From assembly GCA_900544725.1 (NCBI GenBank), contig UQWK01000070.1, forward strand, positions 1-8,108: a stretch of DNA of 8,108 nucleotides, read 5' to 3'. Positions 1 to 6,512 of the stretch are shown here, piece after piece. Made by a program: the position numbers and the translations under genes. Position 1 is the stretch's first letter, and every line of letters starts with the position of its first letter. The stretch comes from an uncultured Collinsella sp. (GTDB lineage: Bacteria > Actinomycetota > Coriobacteriia > Coriobacteriales > Coriobacteriaceae). The notes under the pieces were generated by a model. The model saw only the letters and a list, made by a program, of their open reading frames with translations. It did not search any database and was not told the origin of the DNA.

Positions 1-123
1 GTGCGGCGAGGCTTTTTGCCCCCTGCGGAAAGATTGGGGAACTAAGCCCTCGTCCCTCCCAAGTTGACCTTCTCGAGGTCGTCGCCCTTGTGGCGTTAGG
101 ACTGCGAATTTGGGATGGGAGGG
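1..123. other. Left-edge intergenic region, no supported gene
   Basis: This stretch lies downstream of the HAD phosphatase gene and reaches the window edge. Short frames are open here on both strands (for example a plus-strand frame ending in TAA at 43-45), but none has a start codon, a ribosome binding site or a recognisable product. A weak hairpin (GACCT / AGGTC, around 76-90) is present without a following T-run, so I cannot name a terminator. A gene tail entering from outside the window cannot be excluded. Confidence 0.4.
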
Positions 124-747
124 TTACTTGGTTGTTAGGGTTAACAGGTCGTTGGGGGTTTTGAGGTTGTAGGTGGCATTTGGGATATCTTGGTGTGATC
201 CCCATGCTGCTTTGGCAAAACTGACCCCTGCTGAAGTTGCGCATTGTTCGTCGTAGACGGTGTCGCCAACGTAGACGACGTTGCCAGGATTCGCGCCCGT
301 ACGCCGGAGATATTCGAGCATGGGAGCGGGTGCGGGTTTATGTTCGGTTGTGTCTTCGACAAGGATGATGTGCTCAAAATACTTATCGAAGCCAAGGGGT
401 GCAATTTCTTCTGCGTATTCATTGCGCGCACGTGAGGAGACGATGCCAAGTTTGCAGCCGTTGTCGGAGAGTGTTGCGATAACTTCGTGCAAGCCGGGAA
501 ACACGCTGATGGTGCTTTTAAAGCTGGCGGCAACTTGGCACCAGCGATCCAGCGTTGCCTGTGAGTAGATCCCAAGTTTCTCAAGGGCGTTCTTGCCGGG
601 TATGCCGAGGGCAAATTCAAGCTCGTGTCGGGGGAGCGTTTTGCCGGTTTCTTCTTGGATAATCTGGCCAAGCGATGACAGCACGCTTTCTTCTGTATCT
701 GCCAATGTCCCATCAACGTCAAATACGATATGGTCAAAGTGCTTCAT
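124..747 (-). CDS. HAD-superfamily phosphatase (PGP/PpaX-like subfamily)
   Basis: This is a 207-residue cytosolic haloacid dehalogenase-type hydrolase, likely acting on a phosphorylated small molecule; its substrate cannot be read from the sequence. All four HAD motifs are visible. Motif I is DVDGT at 10-14, with nucleophile D10 and acid/base D12. Motif II is IVSSR at 102-106. Motif III lysine is K137 in HKPAP. Motif IV is VYVGDTVYDEQ, with D162 and D166. The helical cap sits between motifs I and II (about 18-80), as in phosphoglycolate phosphatase and pyrophosphatase PpaX, and the length fits that group. The ATG is preceded by AGGAG at a 7-base spacing. The gene starts 56 bp after the stop of the AraC regulator on the same strand, so cotranscription is plausible. 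The family call is firm; the specific enzyme is open (phosphoglycolate, pyrophosphate or a sugar phosphate). Confidence 0.9.
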   Translation of the reverse strand: MKHFDHIVFDVDGTLADTEESVLSSLGQIIQEETGKTLPRHELEFALGIPGKNALEKLGIYSQATLDRWCQVAASFKSTISVFPGLHEVIATLSDNGCKLGIVSSRARNEYAEEIAPLGFDKYFEHIILVEDTTEHKPAPAPMLEYLRRTGANPGNVVYVGDTVYDEQCATSAGVSFAKAAWGSHQDIPNATYNLKTPNDLLTLTTK

Positions 748-803
748 ATAGTAGCTCCTATCCGTTGTTTGCCTGCAAGTTTGATGCAGTGACAGAAGAA
801 GGG

Positions 804-1742
804 CTAGCGGGATTTCTGCCTGGTACTATCGAGATTCTGCCTCGCTGCTCGATAGCTCGAAGGAGTGCATCCCATTTGTTCTTTAAATACCTGGCCAAGA
901 TGGCTTGCTGTCGCAAAGCCGCATTGGCGCGCGACTGTCTGGACCGTTCGCGTGGTGTGTGCCAAAAGTTCGCAAGCACGGTTTACGCGGTATGCGCGCA
1001 GATATGCCGCCGGGGTCGTTCCTGCGCAAGCTTCGATAATGCGGTAACACTCTCTTTCGCTTACGCCGGCTGCAGATGCCATCTGGGGCACATCTATAGC
1101 GGCTGCATAGTTCGCGCGGATATAGTCCAGGATTGCCTTGAACTGTACGTCGCGGTTGGTCATCCAAGAGGCGTTGTCGGAGGAAAAGAGCGGTTCGGCC
1201 TTGGCGTAAATCTGAATCCAGAGCTCTGACAAGCTATTCCGAAGCGCCATCTCGTTCTGCGGCCGTTGAAGGTCGTGGTTAAAGGAACTCTTCAGCAAAT
1301 CGATAAAGGGCATATCGTCGGGGTTGGTGGGCGACCATTTGAGCACATCGACGCCTCGACATTGCAGCAAAGGATTGATATAGCGCTTTTGAAGGCGTCC
1401 CGCGGGATCGCCGAGCATCGACGGCTGAAAGATATGCAGCATTTGAATGGCTGGCGCCGAATTGGGTGATTGCAGCGTGCTGTGCAAAACGCCGCCGTTG
1501 ATAAAGCCGGCGGACCCTTCCTCAAAGCGTACGTGCTCATGAGCCGCGCGCGTTCGATAGTCAATCGCTCCCTGCTCCATGTAGAAAAGCTCAACTTCGG
1601 AATGCCAGTGCCAGGGGACGGAATTGCCCGGATAGCGAGCGAATTCTGCGCGTTCGGCAATATAGGGCCAGTCTTCGGCGGTCTCGGGAAACGCTTCCTC
1701 GCGTCCTCCGCGGTGCAATTCTATGTGATCCATGTTTCGCAT
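804..1742 (-). CDS. AraC-family transcriptional regulator with cupin-like N-terminal domain
   Basis: This 312-residue protein has the standard AraC/XylS plan. The N-terminal sensing domain (about 30-110) has a cupin-type histidine cluster, WHWHSEVELFYMEQG, with H45, H47 and E51. The C-terminal DNA-binding domain (about 198-302) has two helix-turn-helix units: the first around 217-238 (VPQMASAAGVSERECYRII) and the second around 265-287 (TVQTVARQCGFATASHLGQVF). It ends with the family's GCTPSSYR signature. Regulators of this type usually respond to a sugar or other small molecule and control nearby catabolic or transport genes. Here the only same-strand neighbours are the HAD phosphatase downstream and a small hypothetical gene upstream, so the regulon is unknown. 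No Shine-Dalgarno precedes the ATG at 1740-1742; an in-frame ATG three codons later (1731-1733) is no better. A TATACT hexamer six bases upstream suggests a leaderless transcript. Family call strong, ligand unknown. Confidence 0.92.
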   Translation of the reverse strand: MRNMDHIELHRGGREEAFPETAEDWPYIAERAEFARYPGNSVPWHWHSEVELFYMEQGAIDYRTRAAHEHVRFEEGSAGFINGGVLHSTLQSPNSAPAIQMLHIFQPSMLGDPAGRLQKRYINPLLQCRGVDVLKWSPTNPDDMPFIDLLKSSFNHDLQRPQNEMALRNSLSELWIQIYAKAEPLFSSDNASWMTNRDVQFKAILDYIRANYAAAIDVPQMASAAGVSERECYRIIEACAGTTPAAYLRAYRVNRACELLAHTTRTVQTVARQCGFATASHLGQVFKEQMGCTPSSYRAARQNLDSTRQKSR

Positions 1743-1748
1743 GGCATC

Positions 1749-1754
1749 AGTATA
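1749..1754 (-). promoter_or_regulatory. Possible -10 element for a leaderless AraC transcript
   Basis: On the minus strand TATACT lies exactly six bases before the ATG of the AraC gene, and the start has no ribosome binding site. That spacing would place transcription initiation at or next to the A of the ATG, the arrangement seen in leaderless actinobacterial mRNAs. No convincing -35 is visible 16-18 bases further upstream, so this is tentative. Confidence 0.3.
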
Positions 1755-1767
1755 AAGCGCGATGGGC

Positions 1768-1977
1768 TTAGATTGCTCTTGCCTGTTCGGGGAACGCCTT
1801 GTCTAGGGATGCTTGGAGCTTTTCGAAGGATGCTCGTAAGTTGAGGCTCTGATCGGCTGAGCGCTTGGTTTTTGTGGTGGGGGAGTCGAGGAGGCCGTCT
1901 CTCTGTGTCGGGGGGAAGGAGAAAAGGTCTGCATGTTTTAGGGATGGCTGCTGTGCTGCGTCATTGGAAGAATGCAT
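1768..1977 (-). CDS. Small hypothetical protein (69 aa)
   Basis: I do not recognise this protein. It is 69 residues, hydrophilic, with no signal peptide or membrane segment. Its first half is rich in Ser, Gln, Pro and Thr, including FSFPPTQRDGLLDSP. The C-terminal part (about 43-66, LNLRASFEKLQASLDKAF) looks like an amphipathic helix. GAGGAGG lies about ten bases before the ATG, slightly long but usable. The stop is 25 bp before the AraC start on the same strand, so it could be the first gene of a small operon. A short open frame with coding-like sequence ends just before its start (stop TAA at 1980-1982), which leaves open that it is part of an older, broken gene. Real but unassigned is my best reading. 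Confidence 0.45.
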   Translation of the reverse strand: MHSSNDAAQQPSLKHADLFSFPPTQRDGLLDSPTTKTKRSADQSLNLRASFEKLQASLDKAFPEQARAI

Positions 1978-1979
1978 GC

Positions 1980-2072
1980 TTATGCGGCCTCCTCGATGTC
2001 CACCAATAGATTGCGCTCGGGGTATGCTGCTAGGTCCCGTGCGCTGGCAGTATTATGCCGCGGCTGCTGCAA
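1980..2072 (-). pseudogene. Possible gene tail or remnant upstream of the 69-aa ORF
   Basis: A minus-strand frame is open from 2174 to the TAA at 1980-1982 and lacks an ATG. Its last 20 or so residues (RDLAAYPERNLLVDIEEAA) look like real protein, acidic and amphipathic, while the upstream part looks non-coding. The only in-frame start-like codons are a TTG at 2070-2072, without a ribosome binding site, and a GTG near the end. It could be a very small gene with a TTG start (30 residues), the 3' remnant of a deleted gene, or chance. It sits two bases upstream of the 69-residue ORF, and its last codons contain that ORF's ribosome binding site, which would fit translational coupling. Confidence 0.2.
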
Positions 2073-2230
2073 AGAAGCGCTAAAGAAAGGCTTAATGAGG
2101 TTTGACGTTGCGATGAAACCGCAGGTAAAAGCTATCGAGTAACACTCTTGAAAGGTTTTGAGCTTTAGGGCTTTCTAAGGTTTGTGACGTGGATGTGGCG
2201 CGGACGTGCGGAGCGTGTGAATGCTCGCTG

Positions 2231-3217
2231 TTAGCGCTGCGGCTCTGCGGCGCGCACCTGCTCGATGACCTTTTCCATCGTGGCGTCGATGCGGTCTTTT
2301 TTGAGCTCGCATTCCCAGATGGTTATGGGCGTCCAGCCCATTTGAGTGAGCGCTGCCACGGCGGCGCGATCGCGTTCGACGTTGCGACGGAACTTTGCCT
2401 CCCAAAACTCAACGTTGCGCTTGGGCTGGCTCGGATTGCACTTGGGGCAGCGGTGCCAAAAGCAGCCGTTGACGAAGATGGCGATCTTGCGTCCGGGGAA
2501 GGCGATATCGGGCTTGCCGGGTACCTTCCATTCCAAACGATAGCCCGTAAGGCCCGCGGCGCGCAGGCGCTGGCGAACGAGCAGCTCGGGTTTGGTGTTC
2601 GCACGCTTGTTGCCCTTCATGGACTTTTTGATGGCGGCGCGACGGCGGACCAGTTCGCGCTCGTCAGCGGAGAGGTCCGAGGTATCGATGCCGTCGAGCA
2701 GGCCGGGCTTGGGACGCTTCTTGCTGCGGCGCTTAGGTGCGCGCTTGGGTTTGGTGGCGGGTTTGTCGGCTGTGTTGGGCACGGCGTCATCGGCGGAGCT
2801 TGTCTCGAGCCGGTCTTCCTTCAGCTCAATCAGGGCATCAATGAGCCCCTTGTCAGCGGGCATCCATTCCACCGTGGCAAGTGAGGTGCGTGGAATCCAG
2901 CGGATATCGAGCTGGCGGTCGTGCTTCTGGGGCTCATCGGATTCATCGGCGAGCGAGCAGTAGTAGCACTCCATGGAGAGATGAAAATCGGGGTAGTCAT
3001 ACTCAACGGTATAGAAATCGCGCAGGTTGGTGACTTTTACCTGCAGCTCTTCCATAAGTTCGCGTCGCACGGCGTCCTCGGGTGTCTCGCCGCGCATGAG
3101 CTTGCCGCCGGGAAACTCCCAAAGTCCCTGCATGTCGCCGTAGCCGCGCTGCACGGCAAGCAGCTCGTCAGATCCTTCCTTGCGAATGATCCCAGCGGCA
3201 ACATGAACAGTCTTCAA
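2231..3217 (-). CDS. NUDIX (MutT-like) hydrolase fused to Vsr mismatch endonuclease
   Basis: This is a predicted 328-residue two-domain protein. Residues 1-130 form a MutT/NudG-like NUDIX domain. The NUDIX box fits G-x5-E-x7-RE-U-x-EE: G38, E44, R52, E53, E56, E57, with Q59 where Gly is usual. It follows the typical WEFPGGK. Such enzymes hydrolyse (oxidised) nucleoside triphosphates. Residues about 136-190 are a linker, very Lys/Arg/Pro-rich in part (KPKRAPKRRSKKRPKPG). Residues about 191-328 match Vsr, which nicks 5' of the T in T:G mismatches left by 5-methylcytosine deamination. Visible Vsr features are TKPE, PGKPDI with D237, GCFWH (251-255), FWEAK, ERD with D283, and WECEL. The TTG start at 3215-3217 was chosen because GAGAGA precedes it and MKTVHVAAGIIRK matches the usual NUDIX N-terminus. 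The frame stays open upstream to 3784, but that part lies antisense to the ABC gene. No cytosine methyltransferase is in the window. Confidence 0.87.
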   Translation of the reverse strand: MKTVHVAAGIIRKEGSDELLAVQRGYGDMQGLWEFPGGKLMRGETPEDAVRRELMEELQVKVTNLRDFYTVEYDYPDFHLSMECYYCSLADESDEPQKHDRQLDIRWIPRTSLATVEWMPADKGLIDALIELKEDRLETSSADDAVPNTADKPATKPKRAPKRRSKKRPKPGLLDGIDTSDLSADERELVRRRAAIKKSMKGNKRANTKPELLVRQRLRAAGLTGYRLEWKVPGKPDIAFPGRKIAIFVNGCFWHRCPKCNPSQPKRNVEFWEAKFRRNVERDRAAVAALTQMGWTPITIWECELKKDRIDATMEKVIEQVRAAEPQR

Positions 3218-3249
3218 CAGGAGTTCTCTCTCAACATCAACACGTGACA

Positions 3250-3292
3250 GGGTAGCTACCCCTACCTTACACAACGGTAAGGCAAGCGTAAG
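3250..3292. promoter_or_regulatory. Candidate operator cluster in the divergent promoter region
   Basis: The 148-bp gap between the NUDIX-Vsr gene and the ABC exporter has three ordered motifs. GGGTAGCTACCC at 3250-3261 is a perfect 12-bp palindrome. CCTTAC (3265-3270) and GTAAGG (3277-3282) form a 6-bp dyad. GTAAG recurs at 3277 and 3288, an 11-bp period or one helical turn, which is the layout typical of OmpR-family response-regulator sites. The cluster is about 75-115 bp before the ABC start codon and 33-75 bp before the NUDIX-Vsr start. It could control either gene. Promoter hexamers are weak on both strands (TATAGA at 3328-3333 is the best plus-strand -10), so the assignment is inference. 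Confidence 0.35.
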
Positions 3293-3365
3293 CCATATCG
3301 ATGGTAGCCGACTCATCTTCTTGCGACTATAGATGCCGTAGACTAATTGCAAGAAAGGACTCGGT

Positions 3366-4151
3366 ATGCAAACCACGCACATGGCGACCCCGGTACTGGA
3401 GGTCGCGCATCTCGAAAAGGTATATGGAGCGCTGGGCAACGTGACCCGCGCGCTCAACGACGTCAGCTTTACGGTCAACCGCGGCGAATTTGTTGGCATC
3501 ATGGGCGCTTCGGGCTCGGGCAAGTCGACGTTGCTCAACTGCGTGTCGACCATTGATAGCGCCACGAGTGGCACGATCCGCATCAACGGGCAGGACGTGA
3601 CGCGCATGAAGCAGGCTAAGCTTTCGCAGTTCCGCCGCGAGGAGCTCGGCTTTATCTTCCAGGACTCCAACCTGCTCGATACGCTCACGGCACGCGAGAA
3701 CATCGCCCTGCCGCTCACCATCGCCCGCACAAACTCGGCAGAGATCTCGACCCGCGTGCAGGATGTGGCAGCGCGCCTCTCCATCAGTCAGGTGCTCGAC
3801 AAGTATCCCTACCAGATGTCCGGCGGTCAGCAGCAGCGCGTTGCCGCGGCTCGCGCGCTCGTCACCGACCCCACCATGATCATGGCCGACGAGCCCACCG
3901 GCGCCCTCGATTCTAAAAGCGCTCGTCTGCTGCTCGAGAGCCTGGAGGCCCTTAACCGCCGCCTACGCGCCACGGTGCTCATGGTCACGCACGACAGCTT
4001 TGCCGCCAGCTACACGAGCCGTGTGCTGTTTATCCGCGACGGCAAGATCTTCACCGAGCTGCGCCGCGGCGACACCGACCGCCGAGAGTTCTTCGACCGC
4101 ATTATGGAGGTCGTTGCCATGATGGGCGGTGAGGGCTCCGATGCTCTGTAA
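3366..4151 (+). CDS. ABC transporter ATP-binding protein, BceA/MacB type
   Basis: This 261-residue ATPase is the cytoplasmic motor of a two-gene exporter with the permease that follows. All ABC motifs are intact: Walker A GASGSGKST at 47-55, Q-loop Q99 in FQDSNLLDTLT, signature MSGGQQQR at 151-158, Walker B MIMADEPTGALD with catalytic E176, and H-loop H209 in VTHD. The stretch NCVSTIDSATSGTIRING and the FQDSNLLDTLT motif resemble BceA-type ATPases, which partner FtsX-like permeases that remove peptide antibiotics such as bacitracin or nisin, rather than the LolD group. AAAGGA lies six bases before the ATG. Its 3' end overlaps the permease start by 11 bp, pointing to coupled translation. BceA genes usually sit by a two-component system; none is in this window. 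The exported or sensed substrate is not determinable here. Confidence 0.93.
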   Translation: MQTTHMATPVLEVAHLEKVYGALGNVTRALNDVSFTVNRGEFVGIMGASGSGKSTLLNCVSTIDSATSGTIRINGQDVTRMKQAKLSQFRREELGFIFQDSNLLDTLTARENIALPLTIARTNSAEISTRVQDVAARLSISQVLDKYPYQMSGGQQQRVAAARALVTDPTMIMADEPTGALDSKSARLLLESLEALNRRLRATVLMVTHDSFAASYTSRVLFIRDGKIFTELRRGDTDRREFFDRIMEVVAMMGGEGSDAL

Positions 4152-6351
4152 ACTCGCTTGGGGCAACGTCCGCCGTGCCGGCCGCGACTACCTCGTCTAC
4201 CTTTTGACGCTCACCCTGGGCGTCACGGTCTTCTATGCCTTTAACACCATCTCGATGCAGGTCGACATCGCCGGCATCGATGAAGAGGGCTTGGCGCAGG
4301 TTATGGGCAGCATGCTCGGCGACCTGACGTACTTTTTGGCCGGTGTCATGGCCTTTTTGATGGTGTACGCCAATAACTTCATCATGAAACGCCGCAAAAA
4401 GGAGTTTGGCCTGTACCAGGTGCTCGGCATGGGGCGCGGGCGCGTCGCCACGATCATGGCGCTCGAGACCGTGATAGTGTCGGTCGTGGCCTTTGTCGCC
4501 GGCATTGTGCTGGGTGTGGGACTCTCCCAGCTCATGACGTTCTTTACGGCCTCGCTCTTTAAGACACAGATCGCCAATTTCCACTTCTTTTTCTCGATGC
4601 ATGCGTTCAATCTGACCCTTGCCTGCATGCTCGTAATGTTTGTGCTCACGCTACTGCTGAACCTCCGCGCCGTGCGTCGTACCAAACTCATCGAGCTTAT
4701 GGGTGCCGAGCGTCGCAACGAGAGCATCAAGACACGCAACCCCTGGATCGCGATTGCCATCTTTGCCGTGGGTGCGGTGCTTGTGGGCGTGGCCTATTAC
4801 CGTCTGCTACGTGATGGGTTCCCGCTAACCGCGACGGATAGCAAGCTGCAAGAGGCCATGAACCAGTTTGGTATTACGACCGCTATGGTTACCGTGGGCA
4901 CCTTTGCCCTGTTCTGGGGACTCTCGGGCATGCTCATCAAGCTGCTGCAGAGCCTGCGCGGCGTGTATTGGCGCGGCCTCAACATGTTTACCGTGCGCCA
5001 GCTTGCGGCCAAGGTCAACACGGTGTGCTTTTCGATGGGCGTCATCGCGATGCTCCTGTTTTTGGCCATCACCTCGGTGACGTGCGGTATGTCGATTGCC
5101 AACGTGATGAACGAAAACCTGGAGCGCTATAACCCTGTTGACGTGTCTCAGAGGTATGTCTATTACACGCCCGATACGCTCGACTACTACAAAGGGTACA
5201 AAGGGTATGTCAATCCGTCTGAGGCCGATCGCATGGTGTTGGCCGATACAACGGTCGATTTGTACCCTGCATGGCACGGCAAGGGCAAGTCGGCGGACAA
5301 CAACGACGAGACCGGCAAGAAGGTCGATATCGCCGATGTTGCCGGTGAGCATGTGCAGATCGATTCGTATCTGAGTTACCCGTTTGGCGGTTCGGGTCCT
5401 TCGGTGACCCCAGGTGAGATGTGCAAGACCATGGGTGAAAAGCTTCCCAAGGCGTTCGGGGGTAGCAATGCCGATACGATGGGTCTGTTTGTGACGCCGG
5501 CGAGCCAGTACAACAAACTGCGTCAGATGATGGGCGAGGAGCCGGTGCACATCGGTCACGACCAGTATCTGCTCACGTGTGATATGGGCGGCGAGCTGGT
5601 CGACCTGTACACCAAGTATATGGCTGGCGGCCATGCCCTTACCTTGGGCGGGCATACGCTCAAGCCCGCAACCGATAAGTCGGACGAAGATACGGCGGCC
5701 ATCGCCAACTCGGCGATGGGCAGTAATCCGGGTACCGTCGTCGTTGCCGACGAGCTGTTGTCCCAACTTAATCTGCAACCGTATTCCAGTAGCCTGCTCG
5801 TTAACTACAAACAGGGGATGGATACGACCGAGGCAGACGAGAGCATTAAATACACTGTGCTCGACAATCTGCTCGTTGACGGCAAGGAGCCGGGGTCGTG
5901 GGGAATCTTTATCACACGCTCCGAGATGTACACGCAAGCAGCGCAAATGAACGGTCTTATTAGCTACCTAGCCATTTACATCGGCTTTGTACTGGTCGTT
6001 GCATGCGCGGCGATTCTGTCAATCCAGCAACTCTCCAACGTGGCCGACGGCAGCCGCAGCTATCGTGTGCTGGCACAGATCGGCTGTGAGGACCGCCAGA
6101 TTCGCCATTCGGTGATGGCGCAGCAAGCTGTATTCTTCCTGTTCCCGCTGGCAGTGGGCCTGGCGCACTCCTTTGTGGCACTTAAGGTGATCATCGAGCT
6201 GGTGAGCATATTCGGAAATATGAGCATCGGCGGCACCGTGGGCCTCACCTGCGCAATCTTCCTGGCAGCATACGGTGGCTACTTCCTGGTGACCTACCTC
6301 ATGAGCGCCGGCATGGTACAAGCTGCTATCGCCACCCGCTACAGCGAGTAA
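4141..6351 (+). CDS. FtsX-like ABC transporter permease, BceB type
   Basis: This is a 736-residue polytopic membrane protein that works with the preceding ATPase. Hydrophobic segments fit ten helices: about 17-36, 62-80, 106-130, 156-175, 201-220, 245-268, 295-316, 606-628, 658-682 and 697-722. A large hydrophilic region of about 290 residues (317-605) lies between helices 7 and 8, the BceB arrangement in which the outside domain senses the peptide or its lipid target. FtsX-like folds cover helices 2-4 and 8-10. It is longer than typical BceB (about 650 residues), with the excess in the extracellular domain. I chose ATG 4141, with GAGGG five bases upstream, over a GTG at 4129, giving MLCKLAWGNVRRAGRDY, the usual start of this family. 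The start overlaps the ATPase stop. Roles in lantibiotic or bacitracin-type resistance are family knowledge, not shown here. Confidence 0.92.
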   Translation: MLCKLAWGNVRRAGRDYLVYLLTLTLGVTVFYAFNTISMQVDIAGIDEEGLAQVMGSMLGDLTYFLAGVMAFLMVYANNFIMKRRKKEFGLYQVLGMGRGRVATIMALETVIVSVVAFVAGIVLGVGLSQLMTFFTASLFKTQIANFHFFFSMHAFNLTLACMLVMFVLTLLLNLRAVRRTKLIELMGAERRNESIKTRNPWIAIAIFAVGAVLVGVAYYRLLRDGFPLTATDSKLQEAMNQFGITTAMVTVGTFALFWGLSGMLIKLLQSLRGVYWRGLNMFTVRQLAAKVNTVCFSMGVIAMLLFLAITSVTCGMSIANVMNENLERYNPVDVSQRYVYYTPDTLDYYKGYKGYVNPSEADRMVLADTTVDLYPAWHGKGKSADNNDETGKKVDIADVAGEHVQIDSYLSYPFGGSGPSVTPGEMCKTMGEKLPKAFGGSNADTMGLFVTPASQYNKLRQMMGEEPVHIGHDQYLLTCDMGGELVDLYTKYMAGGHALTLGGHTLKPATDKSDEDTAAIANSAMGSNPGTVVVADELLSQLNLQPYSSSLLVNYKQGMDTTEADESIKYTVLDNLLVDGKEPGSWGIFITRSEMYTQAAQMNGLISYLAIYIGFVLVVACAAILSIQQLSNVADGSRSYRVLAQIGCEDRQIRHSVMAQQAVFFLFPLAVGLAHSFVALKVIIELVSIFGNMSIGGTVGLTCAIFLAAYGGYFLVTYLMSAGMVQAAIATRYSE

Positions 6352-6400
6352 CCTGCCTAGCGAAAAGTAAAATCATCGCAGGTTGAGCATAAGTCAGCGA

Positions 6401-6499
6401 AAGCGCCCCTAGGTGAGCAAGGTGACGTGAAAGAGGAGGGAAGCGTACTTTGGGTACGCGACCGACGATTGAACGTCAGATTGCCGCCTAGGGGCGCTT
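6401..6499. repeat. Long imperfect stem-loop element, candidate dispersed repeat or structured RNA
   Basis: Between the convergent permease and DAHP synthase genes lies a 99-bp element with nested pairing. The outer arms AAGCGCCCCTAGG (6401-6413) and CCTAGGGGCGCTT (6487-6499) pair perfectly over 13 bp. Inside, GCAA (6417-6420) pairs with TTGC (6481-6484), then TGACGT (6423-6428) with ACGTCA (6473-6478), separated by short internal loops. The apical part holds a 14-base all-purine tract (6429-6442) and a small hairpin, GCGTAC / GTACGC (6443-6459), with a TTTGG loop. No ORF runs through it. The regular stem suggests a structured RNA, an extended transcription terminator without a U-run, or a copy of a palindromic intergenic repeat. 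Its 50-bp distance from the permease stop allows it to act as a 3' UTR structure. Confidence 0.6.
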
Positions 6500-6512
6500 G
6501 CAGCGTCGAGTC

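Noticed and set aside
141..737. Alternative minus-strand frame overlapping the HAD phosphatase
   Set aside because: It is a shifted frame over a gene with all four HAD motifs and a proper ribosome binding site.
2189..2884. Plus-strand frame of 231 codons opposite the Vsr and linker region
   Set aside because: It is antisense to the NUDIX-Vsr gene, whose catalytic motifs are clear, and has no domain of its own.
3218..3784. N-terminal extension of the NUDIX-Vsr frame, which stays open up to 3784
   Set aside because: It lies antisense to the well-supported ABC ATPase and its promoter, its residues resemble no NUDIX N-terminus, and a TTG with a ribosome binding site at 3215-3217 gives the expected family start.
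4129..4140. GTG at 4129 as the permease start
   Set aside because: It adds four residues with no better ribosome binding site; ATG 4141 has GAGGG at proper spacing and gives the usual family N-terminus.
4825..5946. Long minus-strand open frame of 373 codons within the permease
   Set aside because: It is rich in His and Arg, typical of antisense frames, and the plus-strand permease has clear membrane segments and family features.
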